Of a stretch of DNA of 64,000 nt, positions 35,196 to 47,475 are shown one piece after another. Each line of letters opens with the position of its first letter. Position 1 is the first letter of the stretch. The translations under genes were made by a program, and so were the position numbers. The stretch lies in contig CM043962.1 in the NCBI GenBank assembly GCA_014529385.2, positions 54,455,905 to 54,519,904 on the forward strand. Direction: 5' to 3'. The notes under the pieces were generated by a model. That model worked only from the letters and a program-made list of their open reading frames with translations. It was not told the origin of the DNA and ran no database searches. The stretch comes from Adiantum capillus-veneris. Lineage: Eukaryota; Streptophyta; Polypodiopsida; Polypodiales; Pteridaceae.

Positions 35196-36401
35196 TTGGC
35201 AATGTCGATTTTAACCGAGGGGTTTGGATTGCAACGAAAACACTCAGCTAGTTGTCACGACGGGGTTTGTGGTGGTCACTTTGCCCTAGACATAACAAGT
35301 AGGAAAATCTTGCAAGCAGGCTTCATATGGCCTAGCCTCAACCGTGATGTACACCATTGGTGCAAAACGTGCAAGTTGTGTCAAAAGGCCGGCACTAGGT
35401 CACTTATGCCTGAACCACAGACACCTATTCTCTCATATGGCCCATTTGAAAAATGGGGTATCGATGCCATTGGGCCATTACCTAGGGCCAACTCAAGAAA
35501 ATTCTACATTATCATGGGGGTCGACTACATGACTAGATGGGCAGAGGCTACAGCCACCACTAGAATCACAACGGTAGAGGTAGCTAAATTTATCTACGAG
35601 CACATATGTTGTAGGTTTGGCACACCTTTAGAGATCATCTCTGATAGAGGGCCAGGTTTCAGAGCAAACTTGGTAGGAGAATTAATGCAGAAACTGGGCA
35701 TTACAAGGAGGCACTCTTCACCATATTACCCTCAATGTAATGGCCTAGTTGAAAAGGTAAATGGAATGGTTTCTAAAATTATTACCAAGTAGGTAAACAA
35801 TCATCCCAGAGACTGGGATAAGTATCTACTACCAGCTTTATGGGCCTACAGAACTTCATTTCGTACATCCTTGGGATTCACACCGTATCATCTAGTATTT
35901 GGTAAGGAAGCAATCTTGCCCATTGAAGTGCAACTACAAAGTCTCAGAGTAATGGCAAGCCAACTTCAACAACCCAACATGCATTTGAGAGATCACATCA
36001 TCAACTTGGAAAGACTGCAGCTGGACAGAGAAGAAGCAATAAATTATTATGCAGCACAAGCAGAGCATAGACGACTTAGCTTTAACGAGCATCTCCGGAA
36101 AAAAGAATTGAAGAAAGGAATGTTGGTGCTCCGCTACGACAATCGCTTCGGCGCGCGCAAGGATAAGAAACTCCAGCTCCTATGGGAAGGCCCTTTCATC
36201 ATCAGGAAAAAGTATGCCAATGGAAGCTACCAGCTTATGGAGGCTGATGGAAAACTTCATAAAACCAGGGTAAATGGTTGGCGACTTAAACCTTATTTTC
36301 TTCAATTTGACCAGGCTCCACCAATTGACATTCTAGATGACGACACACCATCAGCCGCCACCTCCGATGATAATGATCAAACAGATGAGCTAGAGACATG
36401 A
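35196..36401 (+). pseudogene. Tat-type gypsy integrase, element E3, 5'-truncated
   Basis: It contains the HHCC zinc module (CGGHFA…HHWCKTCKLCQ), the catalytic core (GIDAIGPLP, SDRGPGF, GLVEKVN: the DD35E triad) and the C-terminal LRYDNRFG…WRLKPYF segment also found in E1. An in-frame TAG at 35790-35792 splits it; the frame is otherwise the same on both sides. Protein similarity to E1 is clear but lower than between E1 and E2, so it is a different Tat family. RT and RNase H are missing upstream; a matching piece appears at 38003-40260. Confidence 0.9.
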
Positions 36402-36416
36402 ATACCTCTAGCCAAA

Positions 36417-36429
36417 AGGGGAGGGCTAA
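36417..36429 (+). other. Polypurine tract of E3
   Basis: AAAGGGGAGGGCTAA directly before the LTR start TGATGGGG, the same layout as in E1. Confidence 0.75.
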
Positions 36430-37739
36430 TGATGGGGGCTTTTCACAAGCCAAGCTCCCATACCCCTCTTCTCTCGTCCCCACCCCATGAAAACCCCCTC
36501 TTAGGGAGGGAGTGATAAAAGGCATTGGAAAAAGTAAGAAAAAAATAAAGTATGATTATGTAAATATATAAGAAAGGTAAAATAGGCCACCTCATGCCTG
36601 CGGGGTAGCCCATCCCCACCTTGCCTCCTTTTTCTTCACTGTTGCCCCGCCGGGTGTCCCTTTTCCTCTCCTCCACTCAAAAGGTCAACTCCCCTCTCTC
36701 TTCCCCTTGTCCTTTCTCCTTTATCTCTCCCCTCAAGCTACCCCACCTCTCACCAATAATGCACCCTAACTCACATGCAACTTACCCTATCTTCCAAAAT
36801 AGTATACCCCACCCCCTCTTTCTCTCTCCTATCATATCCCATGACCCAAATACCCCCCTCTCTCTCTAAAGGGCGCCATGTCTCTTGTCTTGTAGCTAAA
36901 TAACCTCCCCCACACTCACACACACTCAGTTTCACTGAAAAAGGTGCCCACAGACCCATCCCCACCCGGTGGTTACCTGATTTTTCTTGTGTTCACACAC
37001 ATCTGCACACAGATTCACCTCTGAACACACTCTCCTCTCTCCCCTCTTGTAATTACTTTATTCTCCATGTCACCTCTCACTTTTTTTCATCAACCCATCT
37101 CTCTCTCTTAGTCTCTCTCTCATGAGACTGCTGTTCTGGCACATATACACACAGCCAGACAAGTGGGGCCCACAGTCACATGGCCTATGTAGATAATGAT
37201 TTCTTTATTTCTAAATTCTAGAATTTCTCCCCCCTCCTCCCCTATATAAAGAGGGGTCACCATCACACTAAGGACACACCATCACCAAAGAGTACACTAT
37301 GCACTGTGTGTGCCTAATGCACACACACACACACACACACACACACCCACACCATCACCATCACCGCAATCACCATGCTCATCTTGAGCATGACCTCTAC
37401 ACCCTTGGGCTATGGAAGATGAAGGGAAACTAAATGAAGGATGATGGCCATAACCCTCGTGCGAGTTTTCGCCATCAACTCCCACCTATCCGCCATGTGC
37501 TCTACCACGATCTCCCTTCTCATTCCCCTACCCTATGCTCCCCATTTCATCACCTTATTCTCTAAATAAAGCTTGAGGTTTTGTGAGTATGTTTTCTTGC
37601 AATGTTTTGCCCATGTGAGGTGTGCGGAATCACCACCTAGTCTTGTGTTTGGAGTGAGCTTGTGTATGTGTGAAGGGTGTGTGGATTTGCCATCCTTTTG
37701 TGGTGCCTAAGTACTAAGCCGCTATACCCCCTCCCTCAC

Positions 37740-37792
<53 letters not shown>

Positions 37793-38002
37793 TGATCTCA
37801 TTCCCTTTCCTCTTCATCATTACTCCCAAGCATCTATCTCTCTTGGATGAAAAAATTGTTATGGTGGTGTGTTGTTTACGTCCTAGCCGCTGAAGCTAGG
37901 TGGTGCCCCCTGTTTGCTTTACCATGACAAGCTCGAGGCGCGCCATTCGGTCCTCGGTGTTTTAGAGGCCGTCGGGGTTCGGGGTTCGCTTTGCTCCCGT
38001 CA
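36430..38002 (+). mobile_element. LTR of E3 (Tat-type gypsy)
   Basis: The start is fixed by the polypurine tract and TG. The end (CTCCCGTCA) is inferred from similarity in layout to the E1 LTR end, including the GTCCTAG…CTAGGTGGTGCCCC word shared with E1 near 37880-37910. About 1.57 kb. It carries (AC)n at 37319-37346, (CT)n at about 37738-37789 and a TATA box at 37243. Confidence 0.7.
37243..37250 (+). promoter_or_regulatory. TATA box of E3 LTR
   Basis: TATATAAA after a C-rich stretch (CCCCTATATAAAGAGGGG). Good match in a position equivalent to the E1 LTR TATA box. Confidence 0.65.
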
Positions 38003-40260
38003 AAGTGTCATTCTTGTTGTTGGACGAGGAGAAGGTGAAACATTGCAAGTGTTAGGGGATATAAATGCTTCAAGCCATTCAGCACAATTTGAGGAGTTGA
38101 TGCAGCCTAAACAAGAATTGCCAATGAAGAAGGGGTTGATTCAAAATATACTGAGTACTAATTAGACACAAGGATAAATAAGGGAGTACTTAACGATGCT
38201 AAACAGGTTTTCAAATCTTTTCATCACTTCATATCAAGAAATAAGGGGTTTTGTTTGAGATCTTGTGAAAATTGAACTAGTTGAAGGGGCAAAACCAATA
38301 AGATAGAAATTAAGAAGGATGGGTAAGGAGCAAATGAATGCTTTAAAGGAAGAAGTGGATAAACTTTTGGATGCAGGGTTCATTGTGCTAGTCGATAATG
38401 GTGAATGGGTGAGCCTTGTAGTGGTCACTCCAAAGAAAGATGGGCGTTGGAGAGTTTGTGTTGATTATAAGCCATTAAATGCAGTGACCAAGAAAGATCC
38501 TTATCCCTTACCTTTTATTGTTCAACTTCTAGATGCAATGGTTGGCTTTGAAAGATACAGTGTCTGTGATGGTTATTCAGGATATTTCCAACTTATCCTT
38601 ACTCCTGAAGACCGAAAAAAGACTACTTTTATCACTTCATGGGGTTGTTTCTGTTTTTGTTGTCTTCCTTTTCGGTTGACAAATGGACCTGGAGATTTTG
38701 AAAGAAAAGTGGATTGGGTCCTTACCCCGCTCCTTGGGAAGTTTATCAAAGGGTTCATAGATGATTTCTGTGTATACAGTTCAAGGAAAGAGCATGTTCA
38801 GAAGCTTGAAATGAATTTTGCAAGGTATGAATGCGGGGGTCAGTTGAACCTTAAGAAATGTCATTTGGCGTAGCCAAGAGTGAAGCTTCTTGGACATGTG
38901 ATTTCAGAAAATGGGATTGAAGCAGATCCAGAGAAAGTAGAAGCCTTGTTATTGCTATCATCTCCAAAGGATACAAGACAGTTGGCCACTTTCATACAGA
39001 AGGTTAAATATCTATCCCGATTTATACCTTTGACATCACAATTATTGTATTTATTGCAGCAAGCGATTAAAAATGATCCATTGGAGTGGACACATGACTG
39101 TGAAGATGTTTTTGACAAAGTCAAAGAACTTTTAAGTACTCTACCTATTATGCAAGCTCTTGATTGGGAAAAGGAATTCTATGTTAACCCATCAGTGGGA
39201 GATGATGCCATTGGGGCTATGTTGTTGCAAAGAGGGAAGGAATCTCAGTATATGAAGCATGTTCAGCAGAGTGAAGACTCCTCATGAAAGATTACTCAGA
39301 AATTGAATTGGTGATGACCATTATGGTTTATGCTTGCAGATGATTCATACATTATTTATTGCAAAGGTCGTTCATTTTTATCATTAGTTATTCATTGCTT
39401 CCTCAATTGTTTAATAACTCAAATATATCAAAGACAATGATGAAATGGGTTATTGAACTTCAGGAGTTTCAGTTCACTTTTTTAGTGGAAGAGAGTACTC
39501 AGGCTACCCTGGCAAATTTACTCACTTATGAAGAAACTCATGTTTTAGTTAAGGAAGAGGTGGTGCAAAGAAAGAGGTCAAAACTCTTGCCATATCCAAT
39601 GATTCATTGTTGTATTTTGATGGCTCTTATTGAAGAAGTCATGATGTTGCTTCAGGAGGAATTGTCATTTATGATGCACAAGGAAAACTTGTAAGGAAAC
39701 AAGGGTTGAAACTTGATGTAAAAAGTAACAATGAAGCAGAGTACATGGCTCTTGAAGGTGTCTTGCACATCTGTTTACAGTTGGGAATTAGACGCCTACA
39801 AATCAAAGGAGATGCTTTGTTGGTTGTGAAGCAAGTATTGGGAGTATGGAAGAATAAGAATCCTAAACTGAAAAACTTATGCTTCAAGGTGAAATTGTTA
39901 CTCAAAAAGTTTGAAGCATGGAGTTTTTAGCATATTGAAAGGTCTCAAAGTGAAGAAGCTCATGATGCTGCCCAAGAAATGCTCACACGTGTGTTTGTGC
40001 TAAAGGCAAATGCCCCTTTATACCATGGAAGGGAAGTGTTATCAAAGGAGGTGGATTTTCTTTTGACAAGTGTTTTACCTGAGGGTCTACCATCATCCCA
40101 AAAGTATACTTTTATAAGAAAATCTAGAGAGTACAAAATGCTTCATAATGTGCTTTACATGAAAGGAAGTGATTTAATATTGCGTCATGTTCCCTGGAAA
40201 GAAGAAATCTACAAGATTTTGAAAGAAAATCAGATAAGTTGGAGCAGCTTACTTGGCTAA
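38003..40260 (+). pseudogene. Tat-type gypsy pol fragment E4: linker, RT, RNase H, integrase N terminus
   Basis: It starts right behind the E3 LTR. Order: protease-RT linker (IELVEGAKPIR near 38270, with a stop); RT (WRVCVDYKPLN, CDGYSGYFQL, FIDDF near 38757); TAG at 38871; RT thumb and first RNase H (to 39287); frameshifts; archaeal-like RNase H (SNNEAEYMAL, GDALLVVKQVLG); then the segment just before the integrase zinc module (to about 40240). gag and protease are absent. It ends almost exactly where the E3 piece begins in the protein. Many lesions; not coding. Confidence 0.88.
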
Positions 40261-40750
40261 AACTTGAAATAAGTACTCAACTTTAAACTAAAAAGGATAA
40301 GACATCTCAAAGACTTAATCCTAAAAAATAAGGAGACCTAGACTCCGAGCGAACTTTTTCGAGCTAGAATAAACCCAAACTACATACGGCAAAGAACCTC
40401 AACATAACATACATAGTAGAGGGTGATTGTAAGCTAAATGCACAAATAGATCTAGCCTATAACAATATTCAACATTTTTTTCTTTGTGATAAGTTCACAT
40501 TTTTTTAGTGCATAGAAATGACAATCAAAAGCCAAAATATATCATCTACTAGATGCAATCAAGCAACCCAATTAGAAGTATATTCTCACCTAGTACAAGC
40601 ACTAGAGGGGTGAAAATACAAATCTAGTCTACATTGAAAATTAATAATTTGTATAATTGTGGAAAGCTTTGGAAGAAAGATTTTAATATGCCTACCCAAT
40701 AGAGCTTTGTCCTAAGCAAGATGTTCACACACACACACACACACAGATAG
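40261..40750. other. No gene seen; (AC)n-(GA)n at its right end
   Basis: A/T-rich, no frame of interest. A CA run at about 40729-40745 followed by GATAG(AG)n leads straight into repeat R1. Confidence 0.6.
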
Positions 40751-41399
40751 AGAGAGAGAGTTTTAACTACTATTAACAATATACATAACACATGAGATAT
40801 CTACAAAGACCTTGGCCTACAGATAAAGTACAAAGTCATGTATTTCTTTTGACAGTTTATCCAAAGCAAATACATCATAGTAACGGGCCATTAAAGGGTA
40901 GGATGGTCCTGTTATAGTCCAATAGTTACAAGTACAGCACTTCATCTTCTTAATCAATTGCCAAGGAGAGGACACCCTTACCTGCATCCACAGTAAGAAA
41001 AAAAACTTTCAATTAGTTTTCAAACAGCATAACAGGTAACTGGGGTGACCTAGTTGTCATCCATGTCACCCAGGTATTAGCCAAAAAGAAAATCATGCTG
41101 CTAAAATTATAGTGATGTGTAAAAGCTTTTGTCAAAGATCATGAGTTCCATAAACTAGAATCAAACCGACATAATGTTATGTCCAAAATTGACCACTCAT
41201 TATTTGTACCTTCTGTACCCTAATGCGAAGTTTAAAGCAACATTCCTTTATTCTAATCCAAAGTTAATCCTCAAATTAGATCAATTTGACATATAATGTC
41301 GACTGAAAAAAGTTCTCATTCCCATACACTATTCCGCCATCTAAAATTTTGAAAGCGTATTTTGGTGAGTTACTGTAAATACTGAAGTCCTAGTACACC

Positions 41400-42780
41400 T
41401 TACATCATCACCTAATCTGCAAAAATCAAGATTAGAGATAGTAGTTGGCATTCCTAACATGGCAATACCCTTGGAAGGCCAACCGGTGCCATATTCCAAT
41501 AATATCGTATATCAGGCCGAAAAGAGTCCGTCTAGACCAAATACAGAGAGATACATAAGGCTAAAAAAATAACGTATAGACCAGATAAAAGGCTACGCTA
41601 TATTGTATCCAAGGCCGAATATAGCCCGTATACACCAGATAATTCAATTCCTAGTACCCAAGAAAAGGCTTCAAATATTTTGTGAGTTTTAACACAGTCT
41701 ATGGTTGATAAAATCATCATAAGGTATGATCAATCAGTAAGGGAATACTACCTGATCTGCAAAAATAATGATAAGATTTAGTCGTTGGCATTCTGTCATG
41801 GCTATATCAATGGAAGGCCAACCTCCTTTAATAGAGTTATACCATATCATAGGCCTAAAAAAGAGCCCGTATAGACCAAATAGAGGAGACATGAATACAG
41901 ATATAAGGCTAAAATATCCAAATAGATAAGATAAAAGGCCAAAACCATATCGTATATATGGCCGCATACAGTCCATATACCCCAGATAATGCAAATTCCA
42001 GTATCCAAGATAAAGCTTAAAACAATCTCTGAGTTTAACATAGTCTATTGTGGTAAAACTAGCAATATGAATGATCAATCATCAAAGAACATCTCGTTAG
42101 TTGTAGAACTACTAATCCCATATAAGTTTTCAGTACATCTCAGCCCATCATCTGATCTGAAAAAAACAACCATGATTAGGGTCAGTAGTTGGCATCCCCA
42201 ACTTGGTATTTATCACTGGAAGGCCAACCTGTGCTAAATAAAGAATACATAGAATACAGCTACGTAAACCTATACAAGGCCGAAATAGAGCCCGTATATA
42301 CTAGATATCCGAATACCCACCACCCAAAATCTATCCATGAATATTCTGTGAGTTAGCATAGTCTCCTGTCGTTAATCCCAGCAAAAGGGAAGATCAACAG
42401 TAAGGGATAAGCCAGCATCCGCGCTTCAAAGTCAAACCATATTCTAAGTTATTGCTACTGACTACAAATTACTTATTAGTTTGTAGTATACTTCGGCCCA
42501 TCATCCGATCAAGTCAAAAACCATGATTAGGGTCAATAGTAGGCATTCCCAATCTGGCAGTTATCTTTGAAAGGCCATCCGATGCTTCAATACAATTTAT
42601 ACATAAAGTACGGACAAAGTACACTTACATGCGACCGAAAAACAGTCCGTATAGCCCAGATACACCAATTACCCGTATCCAAGATTTATCCATGATCGTT
42701 CTGTGAGTTTAGCAAAGTTTCCTTATCGGTAAAACCAGTAACCAACGAAAGAACAATAGTAAGGGATAAGCCAACATCCA
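41400..42780. repeat. Four diverged tandem units of 340-400 bp inside R1
   Basis: The words TGATCTG…AAA, GTTGGCATTC, GGAAGGCCAACC, GGCCGAAA.AGAGCCCGTATA, TATCCAAGAT and CTGTGAGTTTAGCA recur in the same order. The GGCAT words begin near 41447, 41787, 42190 and 42542, so spacings are about 340, 403 and 352 bp. The same four units occur in R2 (near 48175, 54072, 54475 and 54828, the first split from the rest by C2). Non-coding. Confidence 0.8.
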
Positions 42781-42878
42781 GGCCTCATATCAAACCCATA
42801 GTATGTGTTACTGCTAATGACTACAAATAACATTTGAAATAGCTCTTAAGAAGAAAAAATCTTCTCATAAATCATAAC

Positions 42879-43091
42879 TTAAATCCATTGTTTGAGCAGA
42901 ATCATAGCACGGCTTCTTGAAAAAGACCATAGTTTTAAAGTTTGTTGAAGCATTCCTTTAATCATCAAAATTACCTCCGTGGATTCCACTGTAGTTTTCT
43001 TGTTGGGGGCCATCACTTTGAAGACAACCAAGTAGCAGCACGTACAGAAAAATATATGTAGAGCATGCACAAAAGGAAAAAAAACCCACAC
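42879..43091 (-). CDS. Conserved 70-codon ORF in R1, hypothetical
   Basis: A short frame starting 40 bp downstream of a minus-strand TATA box. The first 25 residues are strongly hydrophobic and aromatic (FFPFVHALHIFF), then MAPNKK and a basic tail. R2 has the same frame (55164-55376) with about six residue changes and no lesion. No known domain. It could be a leader peptide of the RT element or chance. Confidence 0.3.
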   Translation of the reverse strand: MWVFFPFVHALHIFFCTCCYLVVFKVMAPNKKTTVESTEVILMIKGMLQQTLKLWSFSRSRAMILLKQWI

Positions 43092-43130
43092 ACCCTGCTG
43101 AATGAAAACTAAGTGAGCATAGAGCTCACC

Positions 43131-43137
43131 TTATATA
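43131..43137 (-). promoter_or_regulatory. TATA box in R1
   Basis: TATATAA on the minus strand (TGTTATATAAGGTGAG). R2 has the same at 55416-55422. The R2 copy lies upstream of the RT gene and could drive it. Confidence 0.5.
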
Positions 43138-43715
43138 ACAATGCCAACTCCATGTATCCCATTCATAGCTGGCTGTGGAGCCCCCATAGGGAAGAAAAGG
43201 TCACGGTAGCTAGGCGGTCTTGAATATCCCACCGCATCGGCTCAGTATAGTGCGGCGTTATCAGACTCATGCACCCCCAAAAACAACGCGTGGGGGGAGA
43301 TGTATTCACCCTGGTATCTTTTCGTCAGACCCCTTCAGTAGCTCTCACCGAACAGAGCATTGCAAAATAAGTCTAAAATCGGTTTATTCTCCCGTTTCTC
43401 TTATGAAGGTGGTTTAGAATCCACCCAATTTTAGAGAAATCGAAGTGGCAGCACATCAATACACCCACGTGGTGGGGTATGGTAGAGAGTACATATATTG
43501 AGGTCAGTGGTAATATTCTCCTTTTTATGAAAGAATGGCATATTTCCCATCAGATGTAGAACGATAGAGTAATGAAACATTATATCAATACTTTAAAAGG
43601 GTCAAAGTAAATCAGAGAGTTACAATGTAGTAGATATGATATCCAGTCCGATCTAGGCTAGTGTTTAGACCAAGCCAGAGATAGGATATGGTAGATCAAA
43701 TCCTATTGATACCAA

Positions 43716-43716
<1 letters not shown>

Positions 43717-43810
<94 letters not shown>
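43717..43810. repeat. (TA)n microsatellite at the end of R1
   Basis: About 47 uninterrupted TA units, followed by CATAGAGAGAGAGAG, at the same place as in R2. Confidence 0.97.
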
Positions 43811-43814
<4 letters not shown>

Positions 43815-43908
43815 GAGAGAGAGAGACCCACCCTTACGCAGGGGAAGATCTTCCACTTGGTGAGGGAGGTAATCACCAAGTGGTGAGACCTCCCCTACAA
43901 CCAATGTA

Positions 43909-46900
43909 TCAGTGTATGAGCGTTAGAAGTTCAATAATAGTCTTCTTGTTAGCCAAGCATAAGGGCCAAGAGTTTTTAGCGAGAAAATTCCTAACCGTGC
44001 CTTGTAGTTCTTTCATGGCAAAGCCATTTGCCTTATATTTCCTCATAAGGTGACAAATTGCCTGAAAGTCTAACAATGAGTCCGAGGATGAGTACATAAT
44101 CAAATACACCATGTCGAGACAGGTTTTTACAACTATCTTATGTGGACGATTACTCTTCCTTTTGACGTATTCGATCAAGCTCAGGTGCAGATTGTCTCTT
44201 TTCCAGGAGAATTTTGTGACAAACCTCTCAGTTAATAGAGAAAGAAGTGATAACTCTATATTTAGAAATATTGTTTTAGTAATGATATTTAGCTCGGTAT
44301 CGTTCACGCAATCCAACGAGGTAGGTTCAATTTGAAGTGTGTCGGGATATATTAGTGGTAAGTACTTTGCAAAATTGGGATTGTTTAGACTCAATAAGTC
44401 ATCCATATACCTGTAGGTATGGCAAAAGAGTGTTAAGTCAATATGGTGTCCGTTTTCTCTAGTTGTTTCATTAAATCCATCTATACTCAAAAAAAGCAAG
44501 GTAGAGATTGCACATAACAGGTGAACATGAGAATCCCATAGGGATACCATGAATCTGTCGAAAGCATTGATTCCCTAACAAAACAAAGCAATTTTGAAAT
44601 AACCATTCAATAACCATAATCAGACTACACTGATTATAGTGAGTGGGTGGTCCATTACGTGCGTTTTTTACCCATCTGGGACTCCGGGTAAGTGAAATAG
44701 CGTGATAACCTATCAAACTTCTTTTTTCAAACACCCATTTAATCATCTGTTGTAGGACAGAAAACAGCGCCAAAGGTTCAAAAAGTGATATGTTTTCATA
44801 GCATTGCATGATATCTGCTGAAAACATGAAAAAGATGCACTGTGGTAGATTAATGAACACCTCAGTCTCGTTTTTTACTATAGCCAAAAGTTATTCACTT
44901 GAAGCCCTGTGAAGGTCTTAGCTGCTATAAATTTTTCTTCGCAGATGTTGGTAAAGTCAGTGAGAATGAGATTGAGACACGCAGTAATTACGTCTGTGGC
45001 GTGTAACATAATGCAATTAGAGGCATCTAAAATCCACCTAAACTTGTGTTTTTGACTCTTATACGTGGGAAATAGTAAAGGTAGTTTCGAACTATGAGTG
45101 TCTAGTTTTAAGTTATTTAGTGAATATCGAGGTATTGTGTGGTTTCTTCTGGACACATTTCAGATATTAGGAACTCTGGTCCTTTAAGCCTAGCCTCAGC
45201 TACTACTTTGGCTAGGTGCTTGCAGATAAGAGTAGGTATATGAGGGGCTTTGTCAAGTCCTACCACAAACCAATCCTGTTTTAGTTTATTTATCATATAA
45301 AGCAGTGAAGGAGATAGCCAAGTTGTTTCCTGGCTTAACCATGTAGGTGGGATTGCTCCAATACATGTTTGAAAATATGAGAAAATATACTCAGAAAGTC
45401 TAGCATGTTGTAGACTTTCTAAATTCAATACCTTGGCTATGTTAGCCAAGCAGGTAAGTAGTGCGGCCAATGCCAAGTGTGGGTTCAAAGGTTGTAAGGG
45501 GATATGATTTAGACCTTTACTCAATAGGTCTTTGATTTCCTTTGAACCAATTAAAGATAGATCTATAGTACAAACGTGTTGTCCAAACTTACCAAAATCC
45601 GAACATTAGTCTCTAAAAAGAGGACATGTACATGATGGTTGTTTGTCAGAAGTCAAAAATTCTGTAGAGTATACAAAATTCTTCAATGGTGGGTCAAAGG
45701 TCCAACCAAAAGTCAATTCATCTAACATGTTAGTATTGCCAAACAATTGTTGAAAGGCATTTTGCATCAAAGACTTTGGTGTATAAAGATCAAAAAACCA
45801 ATTTGAAAAATGGCAGTGAATTAATCGCTTCTTCAGATAATCTTTTTTGCATAGAACCAGCTTCCCAGAATTAGTCCGCTTGATCTGAAAAAGCAATACA
45901 ATCAAGAGTTAAACATTTTCTTGATAGGGAGATTCTTCCCTCTTCCTTTGACATAGCTTCTAGCTTTATTACGTCCTTCAGAAGACCCAGGTGTAGAAGA
46001 GGGGGATAGAAATGAGGTGATAGAGTGAGAAGCAGAACTAGTCAGCAAAGGCCTTTTAAGAGTGGGGGACTCATCTGTATCTAGTGATGGTTTGAGAAGG
46101 GATAGAATATGTTTGATCCCTTTAGAAGCACTAAGATTTGATAGTAAATGACTAGGTGCATCTAACTTTAGCTCCTTCAAAGCTTCATACATGAAATTCC
46201 TAAAATGTAGATATGCAATCTGGGCTCGCACAGCTTCCTTAGCTTGGTCACCAAGCCATGAACAGATCATAGGTAAAAAATGCTCCTCTGTTTGTGAAGG
46301 GAAGAGGTCCTCCAGATGGTTGAGAAGAAACCAGATGGCATGATCAAACCAGAGGATGTTGCTTTCATAGTCTGCTTTTGCATCCAAAGCTTTACAAGCA
46401 CACTTGATTTAAGGACGGTAGATGTTCCAAATAGACTCATAGTATAATTCACTGCTTTGTTTAGAAAAGGTCATCGTCCCCTTGGTTCTGACATAGATGC
46501 CTGATAAGACCGGGCATTTCCTAGAATCCAAGAAGTGCATACTGAAAGGTGCTTTTATTACATCACCTTTGTCCAAGAAGTGAACTCCTTTGAGGGTCTC
46601 TAGTTGACAGTCTTCACTAGTAGAGGCCGGTAGTGCTGCTAAGAAGACCCAACTCTCTATAGAAATGGGTGCAACAAAAGCTTTGTTTTGAAGTTCCCAA
46701 AGCTGATGGTCAAGCTCAATTCCTTCAATTGCAATCTGCCTAGGAGGGAGAAAAGGAAAACATTTGAGACTTTTGGAACCATATCAAGTAAAGAAGTTTC
46801 ACTTGACGAGCTAAGTCCTTGTTGAAAGCTTTTTACAGCTTCCAGAGCCGCGTCATCCCTACAAAAAAGGCCTATAGGATCCTTAGTAGGATCGAATGAT

Positions 46901-47475
46901 TTAGTGGAAGCAAAACATGAAGTGAGGCCACATAATTTTCTGATAAAGTTAGATAGGTCGGCTCCCTTAGGTGAGAATTGTAGCAGATCAATTTTATGAC
47001 TTATTTCAATAGCAGATAGATTGGAAGCCAATCTCTGTAGATGAAGTGCCCCTTCCTTTGAATCAGCAACCAGGTTGGCGAGTATCAAAACCCAGTCGTT
47101 GAAAGTTAACAGATTCATGATCGAATCATGGGCCTCTGTTACTTTTGAGTGTTGATTCGAGAGGGAAATGGCTAAAGCATCTCGGATTAGTTTAATCACG
47201 AGCAGGGATGCCAGTGAGAAGGGCAAGGTAGAAAGGTCAAGGGTAGCAGAGATAGGGATAATCTGAAGCCAGAAATAGGAAAATATTAGTAAGATCCAAA
47301 AGAGGAGTTGGTAAGTATTACATCTTAACGACAACCAAGACAGAAGGTCATAACGGTTGTGTGGGATACTCCCTATCCCAGAAAATATGGTTGCAAGCCA
47401 TATCTTCTCAGGATAAACATCCTGTAGACTAGGTCTTGGTGCTCTAGGGCAACCCGAGGGCCGAAAAGCACCCAT
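43909..47475 (-). pseudogene. Reverse transcriptase gene of an unassigned, possibly Penelope-like, retroelement
   Basis: Minus strand, about 1,180 codons if lesions are ignored. Order: a 530-codon N-terminal region with no known domain (47475-45902); a CTCPLF…GQHVCTIDLSLIG…LLSKGLNHIP module (about 45630-45490); a VVGLDKAPHIPTLICKHL segment (about 45280); KFRWILDA; RT motif A (FSADIMQCYENI, near 44810); motif B (GIPMGFSCSPVMCNLYL, near 44530); motif C (YRYMDDLL, near 44405); a thumb-like tail to the stop at 43909. All catalytic Asp residues are kept. I count about five frameshifts and stops near 46410 and 45607. There is no protease, RNase H, integrase, chromodomain, AP endonuclease or visible GIY-YIG domain. 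Motif B with GIPMG and the DKA segment fit Penelope-like or telomerase-like RTs better than LTR or LINE RTs; the exact family is not certain. Confidence 0.8.

Larger units (their letters stand above)
40751..43826 (-). repeat. Long direct repeat R1 (LTR-like), left of the RT gene
   Basis: About 3.08 kb, repeated in the same orientation as R2 (47484-56100, interrupted by C2). Identity by eye is about 95-96% left of 41620 and about 98-99% right of it. On the minus strand it starts with (GA/TA)n, then an unidentified stretch, a TATA box with a small ORF, and then four tandem units. The pair encloses the RT pseudogene like terminal repeats. I see no TG…CA ends, primer site or polypurine tract. Confidence 0.85.

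Noticed and set aside
41734-42078. 114-codon minus-strand frame in R1, repeated at 54019-54363
   Set aside because: It lies across the tandem non-coding units. Its conservation is explained by the recent R1/R2 duplication, and other units do not keep the frame.
43665-44053. Frames encoding long Ile-Tyr repeats on both strands, also at 55952-56254
   Set aside because: They are translations of the (TA)n microsatellites with random flanks.
45895-45925. Intron acceptor (TTGCTTTTTCAG) inside the RT gene as an explanation for the frame change
   Set aside because: The 3' site looks fair, but I see no GT donor at a fitting place upstream and the frame loss is explained equally by decay. RNA data would be needed.
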